A stretch of DNA of 64,000 nt. It comes from a bacterium 1xD42-87. GTDB taxonomy: Bacteria > Bacillota > Clostridia > Lachnospirales > Lachnospiraceae. A model generated the notes under the pieces. That model was not told where the DNA came from. It was given only the letters and a program-made list of their open reading frames with translations, and did no database searches. Positions 25,126 to 33,942 of the stretch are shown piece after piece. Each line of letters opens with the position of its first letter. The stretch's first letter is position 1. Where the stretch lies: positions 24,240-88,239 of the forward strand of contig RAYM01000031.1 in NCBI GenBank assembly GCA_003611805.1, read 5' to 3'. The translations under genes were made by a program, and so were the position numbers.

Positions 25126-25338
25126 AAAGTGCGGCTGCGCTTGCCGGAAAGAAATGTGTGGAAATTGAAGATAGAGGAGGAACGGAAGGAGCACAAGGCG
25201 GAGATACGCGGTTACAAGGAGAAGATAGAATAGGACCGAAAAGAATATGAGGCAGATCTAAAAGAGCAGGCTGGTGAAATCGAACGACTGCGCAAAGAAA
25301 TTGAGAGATTAAAAGGCAATGGTGAAAAAGGGGAGTAA
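25126..25338 (+). pseudogene. Decayed coiled-coil C-terminus, possibly of an Rpn-type transposase
   Basis: An open frame reads KLKIEEERKEHKAEIRGYKE then KIE, a TAG stop at 25231, then DRKEYEADLKEQAGEIERLR, KEIERLKGNGEKGE and TAA. The charged heptad-like pattern resembles the coiled-coil tail of PD-(D/E)XK family (Rpn) transposases. No start, catalytic domain or ribosome site remains. The rest of the 25016-25500 gap holds only the cysE promoter. Confidence 0.55.
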
Positions 25339-25361
25339 GTGTAAGGTAAGAGCTGGTTTCC

Positions 25362-25390
25362 TTGACAAAATGTCCTAAGTTGCATATTCT
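25362..25390 (+). promoter_or_regulatory. Promoter of the cysE operon
   Basis: TTGACA and TATTCT are separated by 17 bases, about 112 bp before cysE. Confidence 0.75.
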
Positions 25391-25502
25391 AAATAGGGTA
25401 GAAATTTCTTTATGACAATTTTATGATAAAAGAGTTGCTTTTCATGCCAGATAACTGCAAAATCCGGCGTGGCATGAATGGAAACGTAGAAGGAGCGGTT
25501 AG

Positions 25503-26183
25503 ATGGGCTTTATCGGTAATATAAAGGAGGAAATCCGTATCATACGCGAGCGTGATCCGGCAATTCACTCCAATATGGAAGTTTTTCTCTATCCCAGCTT
25601 TAAGGTGATGTGCTATTACCGGCTGGCGCACAGGCTGTATCTGCGCCGCCATTATTTCTGGGCGAGGTGGGTTTCCCAGAAGGGCGTGCGCAGGACGGGC
25701 ATTGAAATCCATCCGGGCGCACAGATTGGCAAGGGCTTTTTTATTGACCATGGACATGGCGTCATTATCGGGGAGACCACGGTAATCGGTGATAACGTGA
25801 CGCTCTATCAGGGCGTGACCCTCGGCGGCACAGGCAAGGAGCAGGGGAAAAGACATCCCACGATCGGGAACAACGTCATGATCAGCACCGGCGCGAAGGT
25901 GCTTGGTTCCTTTAAAATCGGGGATAATAGTAAAATCGGTGCAGGGAGCGTGGTGCTAAACGAGGTGCCGCCTAATTCCACGGTGGTGGGCGTGCCCGGG
26001 CGCGTGGTCAGGCGCGACAATATGGCGCTGCCGCAGGAGGAACTGGACCAGACCCATCTGCCCGACCCGGTGAGGGAGGATATCATGGGTCTGCAGCGTG
26101 CCAACGCAGAATTGACGAACCGGCTGCTTGATCTGGAGCAGGAGATGAAGAATATGCGGCGGGAGAAAACGCAGAACAGTTAA
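25503..26183 (+). CDS. cysE: Serine O-acetyltransferase
   Basis: A 226-residue CysE that acetylates serine with acetyl-CoA for cysteine synthesis. The left-handed beta-helix repeats start near residue 65 (GIEIHPGAQIGKGFFIDHG), with the active histidine region DHGHGVIIGET and the loop LGGTGKEQGKRHPTIGN. The last 45 residues form a charged helix. ATG 25503 follows AAGGAGCGG. cysS follows within 50 bp, linking cysteine supply and tRNA charging. Confidence 0.95.
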   Translation: MGFIGNIKEEIRIIRERDPAIHSNMEVFLYPSFKVMCYYRLAHRLYLRRHYFWARWVSQKGVRRTGIEIHPGAQIGKGFFIDHGHGVIIGETTVIGDNVTLYQGVTLGGTGKEQGKRHPTIGNNVMISTGAKVLGSFKIGDNSKIGAGSVVLNEVPPNSTVVGVPGRVVRRDNMALPQEELDQTHLPDPVREDIMGLQRANAELTNRLLDLEQEMKNMRREKTQNS

Positions 26184-26233
26184 CATAACTAAAATAAATG
26201 GGTGAAAGTGACGCGCCCGACATGGAGGAGATT

Positions 26234-27643
26234 ATGAAAGTATATAATACATTATCGGGAAAGAAAGAGGAGTTTGTGCCCTTGGAGGAGGGAAAAGTCA
26301 GCATGTACGTCTGCGGACCTACGGTTTATAACCTGATTCACATTGGTAACGCGCGACCCATGATCGTGTTTGACACGGTGCGCCGCTATATGGAGCACAG
26401 GGGCTATGACGTCAATTACGTGTCGAACTTCACGGACGTGGACGACAAGATCATCAAGAAAGCGAACGAGGAGGGCACGGACCCTTCCGTGATTTCGGAG
26501 CGCTATATCGCGGAGTGCAAGAAGGACATGGAGGCGCTGCATGTGAAGCCGGCAACGACGCATCCCAAGGCGACCTGCGAGATCGACGGCATGATCGAGA
26601 TGATCCAGACACTGATCGACAAGGGACACGCCTATGTGGCGGAGGACGGCACCGTTTACTTTAAGACGAGAAGCTTTCCGGGATACGGCAAGCTTTCCCA
26701 CAAGAATCTGGACGATCTGCGCAGCGGCGGTCGTTCCCTTCTGGTGTCCGGGGAGGAGCAGAAGCAGGACCCGCTGGACTTTGTGCTCTGGAAACCGAAG
26801 AAGGAGGGCGAGCCTTTCTGGGAGTCTCCCTGGTGCGAGGGAAGACCGGGCTGGCATATCGAGTGCTCGGTGATGAGCAAGAAGTACCTGGGGGAGGAGA
26901 TAGATATTCATGCGGGCGGCGAGGACCTGATTTTTCCCCACCACGAGAATGAGATTGCCCAGTCTGAGGCGGCAAACGGCAAACCTTTTGCCAAATACTG
27001 GATGCACAACGGATTTTTGAATATTGACAATAAGAAAATGTCCAAGTCTCTGGGGAATTTTTTCACGGTGCGGGACATCAGTGAGAAGTATGACCTGCAG
27101 GTGCTGCGGTTCTTCATGCTCTCCGCCCATTACAGAAGCCCTCTAAATTTCAGCGCGGAGCTGATGGAGGCGGCGAAGAACGGTCTGGAGCGGATCGTGA
27201 CCTGCGTGTCGAACTTAAACTTCCTTCTGGAAAAGGCGCAGACGCAGGAGCCGAGCGCCAGCGAGGAAAAGGCACTTCTGCAGGCGAAAGATTTTGTGAC
27301 AAAGTTTGACGAGGCGATGGACGACGATTTCAATACGGCGGACGCCATCTCTGCGATTTTTGAGCTGGTGAAATTCGCCAACACGTCCGTGGGAGAGGGC
27401 GCAAGTGCAGTTTTTATCCGCGCGCTGAAAGATGAGATTGTAGAGCTTATGGATATCTGCGGGCTTACGGCGGAGCGCCGGCAGGAGATATTAGACTCGG
27501 AGATCGAGTCGCTGATTCAGGAGAGACAGGACGCCAGAAAGGCGAAAAATTTTGCAAGGGCGGACGAGATCCGGGATCTCCTTGCCGGGAAGGGCATTGT
27601 ACTGGAAGATACGCGCGAGGGAGTCAAATGGAAGAGAGCATAA
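26234..27643 (+). CDS. cysS: Cysteinyl-tRNA synthetase
   Basis: A 469-residue class I synthetase. The HIGH motif is HIGNARP near residue 36 and the KMSKS motif is KKMSKSLGN near residue 268. The zinc ligands include YVCGPTVYN near residue 27 and the HHENE region near residue 235. ATG 26234 follows GGAGG; an upstream in-frame ATG at 26198 lacks a ribosome site. It overlaps mrnC by 16 bp, the usual arrangement in Firmicutes. Confidence 0.97.
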   Translation: MKVYNTLSGKKEEFVPLEEGKVSMYVCGPTVYNLIHIGNARPMIVFDTVRRYMEHRGYDVNYVSNFTDVDDKIIKKANEEGTDPSVISERYIAECKKDMEALHVKPATTHPKATCEIDGMIEMIQTLIDKGHAYVAEDGTVYFKTRSFPGYGKLSHKNLDDLRSGGRSLLVSGEEQKQDPLDFVLWKPKKEGEPFWESPWCEGRPGWHIECSVMSKKYLGEEIDIHAGGEDLIFPHHENEIAQSEAANGKPFAKYWMHNGFLNIDNKKMSKSLGNFFTVRDISEKYDLQVLRFFMLSAHYRSPLNFSAELMEAAKNGLERIVTCVSNLNFLLEKAQTQEPSASEEKALLQAKDFVTKFDEAMDDDFNTADAISAIFELVKFANTSVGEGASAVFIRALKDEIVELMDICGLTAERRQEILDSEIESLIQERQDARKAKNFARADEIRDLLAGKGIVLEDTREGVKWKRA

Positions 27644-28068
27644 CGATCCTTGAGGCAATCAAGAGAGACTTTGCATGCGGGGAGATTGACATACGCACCT
27701 ATTCACCGCTGACGCTCGCTTATATCGGGGACGCGGTCTATGATCTGGTGATTCGCACTATCGTGGTGGAGCGGGGCAATACCTCCGCAAACAAACTGCA
27801 TCATAAGACAGTTGCCTATGTAAACGCGCGGGTGCAGGCACGGATGATAGAGGCGCTGATGGAGGAGCTGACTGAGGAAGAGCAGACGGTCTATAAGCGC
27901 GGGCGGAATGCCAAATCCTACACCACCGCGAAAAATGCCACGGTCATCGAGTACCGCAAGGCGACGGGGTTTGAGGCGCTGTGCGGTTACCTGTATCTGA
28001 CCGGGAAGCAGGAGCGGATGCTTACGCTTGTGAAGAAGGCGGTAGAGCTGGTTGGGATGGAGATATGA
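27628..28068 (+). CDS. mrnC: Mini-ribonuclease III
   Basis: A 146-residue RNase III-like catalytic domain without the double-stranded RNA-binding domain. The motif LAYIGDAVYDLVIR carries the acidic metal ligands, and AYVNARVQ and YRKATGFEALCGYLYL complete the fold. It trims the 3' end of 23S rRNA precursor in Bacillota. It overlaps cysS by 16 bp and precedes rlmB, so 23S maturation genes are clustered here. Confidence 0.95.
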   Translation: MEESITILEAIKRDFACGEIDIRTYSPLTLAYIGDAVYDLVIRTIVVERGNTSANKLHHKTVAYVNARVQARMIEALMEELTEEEQTVYKRGRNAKSYTTAKNATVIEYRKATGFEALCGYLYLTGKQERMLTLVKKAVELVGMEI

Positions 28069-28144
28069 AAGTGCGGGTTTGCGAGCCTGCATAAACTGCG
28101 AAAGAAAAACAGGCGGCGAATAGGGAAAGAGAGGTTTACATAAT

Positions 28145-28882
28145 TTGGAAGAAAACACAGGAATCATAGAAGGCAGAAACGCCGTGATCGAGGCATTCCG
28201 GGCGGGGCGTACCATAGACAGACTTTATGTGCTGGACGGCTGTAAGGACGGACCGGTGATGACTATCAAACGGGAAGCGGCAAAGCAGGGAACGCCGATT
28301 AAGTATGTGACGAAGGAGCGGCTTGACCAGATGTCCGAGACAGGCAGACATCAGGGCGTGATCGCGGCAGCGGCGGCTTACGGATACGCGGAAGTTTCTG
28401 ATATACTGCAGAAGGCGAAGGACAAGGGGGAGGAACCCTTTGTTTTACTTTTGGACGGAATCGAGGATCCCCACAATCTGGGGGCGATCATCCGCACGGC
28501 TAATCAGGCGGGCGCGCATGGCGTCATTATTCCGAAAAACCGGGCAGTCGGATTGACGGCAACAGTGGCGAAGGCATCTGCGGGCGCGCTGAATTACACG
28601 CCTGTGGCGAAGGTGACCAATCTGGGACAGACCATTGAGGAGCTGAAAAAGGACGGGCTCTGGTTTGTCTGCGCGGATATGGACGGTACGCCCATGTATG
28701 AATTAAATTTGAAGGGAGCGATCGGGCTGGTGATTGGAGCGGAAGGTGACGGGGTGAGCCGTCTTGTCAGGGAGAAATGTGATATGACTGCGCAGATTCC
28801 CATGCGGGGGGATATCGATTCATTGAACGCCTCCGTGGCGGCGGGGATTCTGGCTTATGAGATTGTCAGACAGAAATTGTAA
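28145..28882 (+). CDS. rlmB: 23S rRNA (guanosine-2'-O)-methyltransferase, RlmB/TrmH family
   Basis: A 245-residue SPOUT methyltransferase. The N-terminal RNA-binding domain begins IIEGRNAVIEAFRAG. The SAM-binding knot shows DGIEDPHNLGAIIRTA, GAEGDGVSRLV and IPMRGDIDSLNASVAAG. It methylates a ribose in the peptidyl-transferase region of 23S rRNA. The start is TTG at 28145 after GAGAGG; there is no suitable ATG. Its TAA stop shares a base with the next start (TAATG). Confidence 0.93.
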   Translation: MEENTGIIEGRNAVIEAFRAGRTIDRLYVLDGCKDGPVMTIKREAAKQGTPIKYVTKERLDQMSETGRHQGVIAAAAAYGYAEVSDILQKAKDKGEEPFVLLLDGIEDPHNLGAIIRTANQAGAHGVIIPKNRAVGLTATVAKASAGALNYTPVAKVTNLGQTIEELKKDGLWFVCADMDGTPMYELNLKGAIGLVIGAEGDGVSRLVREKCDMTAQIPMRGDIDSLNASVAAGILAYEIVRQKL

Positions 28883-30594
28883 TGAGAAAGATAAACGAGA
28901 TCCTGGCGGTCGTGATCCTGTCGCTGTTGGCGGTGCTTGTGGCGGCGGTGGGAATGCGGTTGTTTGATACATATGTGGTAAATAAAAAGATAGAGTCGGA
29001 AGTGAGACAGCAGGAGGAAGTGCTCTCCAGAAACAGGGAAGCCCATGACCGTGTGCAGGAGATGCGGCAGGAGATCGAGGCGTTTTCTGGAGACAGGGAA
29101 AAGCTGGGTCAGTTTATTGAGGAGATTCGGATGGATGACGAGGCGGCAGTTCCTGCTGTGGCGATGACAGGTTTCGACACGAGCGGTATGTCCGGGAACC
29201 AGGAGCAGCTGGAGCAATCGCAGGATGCGGCGGATGACAGGCAGCCTTTGTCGGAGAACAGGATGGATGCCTTGGAAAATAGCGCTGTTTCGGAGAATGG
29301 GACATGTGTTTCAGAAAATAATGTCGTTTCCGATAATGAGGCTGATGTTTCAGATAATACGAGCAGTGTGTCGGACAATGTGATTAGTGTGTCAGATAAT
29401 GCGACGAACATGTCAGATAATATGACTAGTGTGTCGGAAAATGATACGATATCGGGGAACGCGTTCAACATGTCTGGCAACGACACGATATCCGGCAATA
29501 CATACAGCATTTCGGGCAACAGTACGGTATCCGGCAATACATACAGCATTTCGGGTAACAGTACGGTATCTGGCAATACATACAGCATTTCGGGCAACAG
29601 TACGGTATCCGGCAATACATACAGCATTTCGGGTAACGATACGGTATCTGGCAATACGTTTAGTGTGTCGGGAAACAATACCGTATCAGGCAATGCGTTC
29701 AGTGTGTCAGATAATACGACTATATCAGTCAACGGGATCAGCGTGTCGGGAAATGATACCGTATCAGACAATACGTTAAGCGTGTCCGGCAGCATGCTTG
29801 ATCTCCTTCCAAAGATAGAGATGGTGTATCCTGAAATCACGCTTGCAGAGCGCAGGCAGATGAGGAGTTCTCTCGAGGAGACTCTTCTGGTCAATTGGGA
29901 AGACCAGGCGTGTCTTGAGGAACGGGGTGTAGATTTTTCGGGGAAGAAAATTGCCTGTCTGGGGGACAGCATCACAGCGGCAGCAAATCTGGAAGGGGAG
30001 GAAGGGTATCTCTCCTATGCCTATCCTTCCGTTCTGAAAGAGCTGTTGGGGGCGGAGGAAGTATACAATCTGGGTATCGGCGGCTCCTCGATCGGACGGT
30101 ACTGGTCGGATGCCTTTGTGGAACGCTATACGCAGATTCCGGAAGACACGGACATTATTATCGTGATGGGCGGCACCAACGATGGTTTCTGTCTGTCGGA
30201 GAAAGAATTTGGCAGTCTTACGGAAAGGAAAACACAGACCTTTTGCGGTGATCTGGATGAACTGATGCGGGGGCTTAAGGAGAATTATCCCGAGGCGGAT
30301 ATTTTCTTTGCCACGCCGCTGCCGAACATTTTGCAGGATTATCTGATGCGGGAGCGCACTTATCTGCTGCCTCAGAAAAATTTGTCGGATGTGATTCTCA
30401 CCTTATCCGCAGCCTACGATTTTCAGGTGATAGACTTATATAATTCCAATATACTGGATTCTCATGACGCGGATATTGTGGCGGATTATATGCCGGACGG
30501 CGTACATGCCAACAAGGCGGGATATCGGATTCTGGCGGAGCATATCGCGGCAGAAATGGTGCGGAGTTATGAACGGCTTTCGGTTGACGAATAG
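28882..30594 (+). CDS. Membrane-anchored SGNH/GDSL hydrolase with Ser-Gly-Asn repeat linker
   Basis: A 570-residue protein. One membrane helix (residues 7-28) is followed by a short coiled coil, then a low-complexity region (about residues 130-310) made of VSDN, ISGN and VSEN units. The C-terminal domain is an SGNH hydrolase with the blocks CLGDSITA (nucleophile Ser), GIGGSS, GGTNDG and DGVHANKAG (catalytic Asp/His). It is probably an esterase or lipase held outside the cell by a long flexible stalk, perhaps acting on cell-wall acetyl groups (inference). It is translationally coupled to rlmB by TAATG. Confidence 0.85.
   Translation: MRKINEILAVVILSLLAVLVAAVGMRLFDTYVVNKKIESEVRQQEEVLSRNREAHDRVQEMRQEIEAFSGDREKLGQFIEEIRMDDEAAVPAVAMTGFDTSGMSGNQEQLEQSQDAADDRQPLSENRMDALENSAVSENGTCVSENNVVSDNEADVSDNTSSVSDNVISVSDNATNMSDNMTSVSENDTISGNAFNMSGNDTISGNTYSISGNSTVSGNTYSISGNSTVSGNTYSISGNSTVSGNTYSISGNDTVSGNTFSVSGNNTVSGNAFSVSDNTTISVNGISVSGNDTVSDNTLSVSGSMLDLLPKIEMVYPEITLAERRQMRSSLEETLLVNWEDQACLEERGVDFSGKKIACLGDSITAAANLEGEEGYLSYAYPSVLKELLGAEEVYNLGIGGSSIGRYWSDAFVERYTQIPEDTDIIIVMGGTNDGFCLSEKEFGSLTERKTQTFCGDLDELMRGLKENYPEADIFFATPLPNILQDYLMRERTYLLPQKNLSDVILTLSAAYDFQVIDLYNSNILDSHDADIVADYMPDGVHANKAGYRILAEHIAAEMVRSYERLSVDE
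29300..29790 (+). repeat. In-frame tandem repeats in the SGNH gene
   Basis: Units of 39 bases (13 residues, SGNTYSISGNSTV) repeat almost identically from about 29491 to 29680, with more diverged six- and seven-residue units on both sides. Near-identity at the DNA level indicates recent expansion by slippage or recombination. Confidence 0.85.
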
Positions 30595-30669
30595 CGGAAG
30601 ATGCGGTATTGTTTATCATAACAGGAATACAGGCGGGAACACAAAGGTTGTTGACAGGAGGAAAGCAGA

Positions 30670-30948
30670 ATGGATTTTTTTGAAAAAATCGGAGATACCA
30701 TCACTTCAAAGGGAAAAGAAGTAACAGGAAAGGCGAAAGATTTGGCGGAGATCGCAAACTTAAAGAGCCAGATCAGTACCTGCGAGGATGTGGTCAGAAA
30801 GAACTATATTGAGCTCGGCAGATTGTATTATGAGAAAGAGGGACTGGAGCCCGGGGCGGAGTACGAGCCGTTCTGCCGTGCCATAAGCAATGCGAAGACA
30901 GGCATTGAGGATCTGGAGGAGCAGATCAGAAGAGTAAAAGGTATATAA
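30670..30948 (+). CDS. Small conserved coiled-coil protein, function unknown
   Basis: A 92-residue soluble protein. The N-terminus (MDFFEKIGDTITSKGKEV) is amphipathic. A helical part IANLKSQISTCEDVVRKNYI and a final charged helix follow. I recall similar short proteins in Clostridia, sometimes with a zinc-ribbon tail, but no function is known to me. ATG 30670 follows AGGAGGAAAG. It ends at a bidirectional terminator. Confidence 0.7.
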   Translation: MDFFEKIGDTITSKGKEVTGKAKDLAEIANLKSQISTCEDVVRKNYIELGRLYYEKEGLEPGAEYEPFCRAISNAKTGIEDLEEQIRRVKGI

Positions 30949-30976
30949 AAAAAGAGCGCGTCGCGCTCTTTTTTTA
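30947..30976. terminator. Bidirectional terminator
   Basis: AGAGCGCG and CGCGCTCT form the stem, flanked by an A run and a T run. It serves the small coiled-coil gene and the convergent penicillin-binding protein gene. Confidence 0.85.
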
Positions 30977-33685
30977 TTGTGCCGGCGGCTGCTCCGGCTG
31001 GGGCTGTTCCTGCTGCTGAGCCTCTGCCGCAGCCTGCGCCGCAGCAGCTGCTGCCTCGGCATTTCGCTGGTTGATTTCGGCACGCTGTGCCTCAATCGTT
31101 GCTTCATAGCCGGGTGTTGCGAAAAATACCTCGTCGTGAGGACACATATTGCTTGTCGGTGCGGGCACGGGCACTTCACTGACGGAGCCGTCCTCGTTCA
31201 CCACCTGCGTGGTGCCTGTGGAGGAACCGCTCTGCAGGGAGACATCCTCTACAGGTGTCAGTTCAACGACGCCTTCCACCTTGAACGGACAGAACTCGCG
31301 TGCCGGCAGCATACTGTACTGGCAGATCTGCCCTGCGTAGTGTACGTCGCAGGTTTCTGCGGGAATGGTGTTTTCCGCAAAATATTCTGTCCGCAATGTA
31401 CCGTCACAGAGTCCCGCAATGGGCAGCTTCCCGGAGCGTGAGCAGACCGTGGCAGTTACGATGCCGGAGGGAACGCTGAAAGATTCGCTGGGCAGATCTG
31501 CATGAATCTCTGACATCACGGCGCGCCACAGCTTTTTCGCCAGATTTTTTTCGTCGCCGGTGAGCTTCACGTTATTGTCAAAACCTGCCCAGGTGGTAGC
31601 GGTGTAGTAGGGGGTGTACCCCGAAAACCATACGTCGTTGTAATCGGAGGTGGTGCCAGTCTTTCCGGCGATAGCCATATTGCCGAAGTTGACTGCTCCG
31701 CCAGTACCGCTTGTGACCACGTCAACCATGGCGTCCGTCAGGAGAAAGGCGGTCGTCTCCTTGATAACCTGCTTGGAATTGGGCAGGGTGTTGTCCAATA
31801 TAATATTTCCGTCGTGATCCAAAACCTTCGTGTAAAGCTTGGGTTTGATGTAGGTGCCGCCGTTTGCGATGCAGGCGTAGGCGGCGTTAAGTTCTTCGTT
31901 GGTGACGCCGTGCGTGAGACCGCCGAGAGCGGTGGTCTGCTGGATGTCCGAGTAGATCTCGCCGCTGATTTCCTCACGCTCAACGATGGTGGTAAAACCG
32001 AAATTTTTCAAGTAATCATATCCGAGCTGGGGCGTAATCTGTGTCAGCGTCTTTACAGCCACGATATTCATGGAGTCGCGGATACCGTCCCGCAGGGAGG
32101 AAAGTCCCCTATAGTTTTCGCCGTACCAGTTTGCCACCGGGCGTCCGTTGGCGTAGTTGAAGGGCGCATCGTTCATAACCGTGGCGAGGGTCAGTCCCGC
32201 GCTGTCTAAGGCGGGCGCATAGGTGGACACTACCTTGAAGGTGGAACCGGGCTGTCTGGTTGTGTCGGTGGCGCGGTTCAAGGTACGGCTGGCGGTTTTG
32301 GCGCCCCTGCCGCCTACCATTGCCACGATGCAGCCGGTGCTCTGGTCCTCCACCACGAGAGATACCTGAGGCTGGGGAGTCAGATTGATATTTTCGCCGA
32401 AGACTTCGTCGCCGGAACGCATCACGTCGGCTTTGTATGCCTCGATATCCTGATAAGCCTCCTCCTGCGAGGCGTAAATCAGGTTATAACTGGAGGAGCG
32501 GTTTTCCCTCCAATAGCTGCGGAACATTTCCGTGCTGACATTTTCCCTGTCGCCGTTTGCGCGTTCAATGGTCAGTTCATAATTTAAGTACCATTTCGTG
32601 TTAGCGGGGAAATTGTTCTCGTCCGCAAAGGCATTATCGCAGATTGCCTGAATTTTCGGGTCCTGTGTGGAATATATTTTCAGGCCGCCGCTGTAGAGCA
32701 GGGTGTAAGCCTGCGTCTCATTGTAACCGGCAGCGATCAGATCTTCCATGACGTCGTCCGTCAGCGCATCCACAAAATATGTACTGACATCGTTATCCTC
32801 GTTTTTGGCGTCTGCTACCTGAATACGGGAGTACACGTCGTCGGCAAGCGCCTCCTCGCGCTCCTCAGCGCTGATATAGCCCTGATCCATCATATCTTTC
32901 AGAACCTTTTCCCGGCGTTCCGCGTTCTTCTCCGGGTGCGTGATGGGGTTATAGCGGGACGGATTCTGCGTGATGCCCGCGATTACCGCACACTCGGACA
33001 GGGTAAGTTCGTTGACATGTTTGTCGAAATACCGTCTGGAAGCGGCTTCCACGCCAAGCGTATTGGAACCGAGGTTGATGGTGTTCATGTAATTGATCAG
33101 GATGGACTCTTTGTCCATGACTTTTTCCAGCTCCAGCGCCAGATACTGTTCCTGAAACTTTCTTTTGAATTTGTCCGCAAGGGAGTCCTCGCTCGTCCAG
33201 TCCGTAAACACATTGTTTTTGAGAAGCTGCTGGGTAATGGTGCTGGCACCCTCAGAAAAATGCCGGTTTTGTATGCCTACCATGCCCGCGCGGATAATGC
33301 CTTTGATGTCGATGCCGTTGTGATCATAAAAACGGGCGTCCTCAATAGCGACAAAGGCATCCTTTAAGTCCTGCGGAACCATGTCGATGGAAACCGGGAT
33401 ACGGTTGGCGTCGGTGGAAACCAGCTTCTTGATCTGGGTGCCTTCTATATCATATACGAACGTGGAAAAACCGGAGGGTGTCACGTCGATGTTGCTGATA
33501 TCCGGCGCCGTTGCCAGAATGCCCTTAAAAGCGCCGATGCCTGCGCTCACGCCGACGATGGCAACGCCGATCATGCCGATCAGAAATACCTGCACAAAGG
33601 TAAACGCTACCTTCCTGCTCCATTTTTTACCTGTAGAGCGAAGCGCCTGCTGCTTTTTGCGGACGCCTTTTTTGCCATAATTCAT
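30974..33685 (-). CDS. Class A penicillin-binding protein (PBP1A type)
   Basis: A 903-residue bifunctional peptidoglycan synthase. A cytoplasmic basic start is followed by a membrane helix (about residues 28-50). The glycosyltransferase domain (GT51) shows EDARFYDHNGID and GASTITQQLLKN. The transpeptidase domain has the SxxK motif in RQPGSTFK, the SxN motif in DSMNIVAV and the KTGTT motif. The tail is rich in Ala, Gln and Pro. It polymerises and cross-links peptidoglycan outside the membrane. ATG 33685 follows GGAGGCAG. Confidence 0.95.
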   Translation of the reverse strand: MNYGKKGVRKKQQALRSTGKKWSRKVAFTFVQVFLIGMIGVAIVGVSAGIGAFKGILATAPDISNIDVTPSGFSTFVYDIEGTQIKKLVSTDANRIPVSIDMVPQDLKDAFVAIEDARFYDHNGIDIKGIIRAGMVGIQNRHFSEGASTITQQLLKNNVFTDWTSEDSLADKFKRKFQEQYLALELEKVMDKESILINYMNTINLGSNTLGVEAASRRYFDKHVNELTLSECAVIAGITQNPSRYNPITHPEKNAERREKVLKDMMDQGYISAEEREEALADDVYSRIQVADAKNEDNDVSTYFVDALTDDVMEDLIAAGYNETQAYTLLYSGGLKIYSTQDPKIQAICDNAFADENNFPANTKWYLNYELTIERANGDRENVSTEMFRSYWRENRSSSYNLIYASQEEAYQDIEAYKADVMRSGDEVFGENINLTPQPQVSLVVEDQSTGCIVAMVGGRGAKTASRTLNRATDTTRQPGSTFKVVSTYAPALDSAGLTLATVMNDAPFNYANGRPVANWYGENYRGLSSLRDGIRDSMNIVAVKTLTQITPQLGYDYLKNFGFTTIVEREEISGEIYSDIQQTTALGGLTHGVTNEELNAAYACIANGGTYIKPKLYTKVLDHDGNIILDNTLPNSKQVIKETTAFLLTDAMVDVVTSGTGGAVNFGNMAIAGKTGTTSDYNDVWFSGYTPYYTATTWAGFDNNVKLTGDEKNLAKKLWRAVMSEIHADLPSESFSVPSGIVTATVCSRSGKLPIAGLCDGTLRTEYFAENTIPAETCDVHYAGQICQYSMLPAREFCPFKVEGVVELTPVEDVSLQSGSSTGTTQVVNEDGSVSEVPVPAPTSNMCPHDEVFFATPGYEATIEAQRAEINQRNAEAAAAAAQAAAEAQQQEQPQPEQPPAQ

Positions 33686-33744
33686 AGGATACTGCCTCCC
33701 CGACTCTCTATCATAGTCTCAATTGCCGATATAGTCAATTCTTT

Positions 33745-33784
33745 CAAAATCGTCGCTCGGCAGCGACGTTTCAGAGAATGTTTT
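33745..33784 (-). repeat. Dispersed two-hairpin repeat (family 2), partial copy 3
   Basis: Read on the minus strand: ACATTCTCTGAAACGTCGC, loop, GCGACGATTTT. It matches the second half of copies 1 and 2. It lies in the 257-bp gap upstream of the penicillin-binding protein gene. Confidence 0.5.
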
Positions 33785-33878
33785 GCACTGCATTTTATTA
33801 TAAAATGAAAGGGTATAATCTGTGACGATTATAACAAAATTTATCTGGCAAATAAAGGTTTTTATGCTTTCTTAAGAA

Positions 33879-33907
33879 TTGTTTACGATTCTGTGCACAT
33901 TTATACT
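33879..33907 (+). promoter_or_regulatory. Promoter of the YigZ-family gene
   Basis: TTGTTT and TATACT are separated by 17 bases. Transcription should begin near 33914, leaving a leader of about 30 bases. Confidence 0.6.
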
Positions 33908-33942
33908 TGCACGGAGGGGAGAAATGTGCAACGATATTATAC

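Noticed and set aside
26198..26233. Upstream ATG for cysS
   Set aside because: No ribosome site, and homologous CysS proteins begin close to the MKVYNT start at 26234.
29480..29690. CRISPR-like regular repeats
   Set aside because: Units are adjacent without variable spacers and are multiples of three inside a coding frame.
29109..29975. Long minus-strand frame across the SGNH repeats
   Set aside because: It is the mirror of an in-frame repeat; composition follows the repeat, there is no ribosome site, and the plus-strand protein has clear enzyme motifs.
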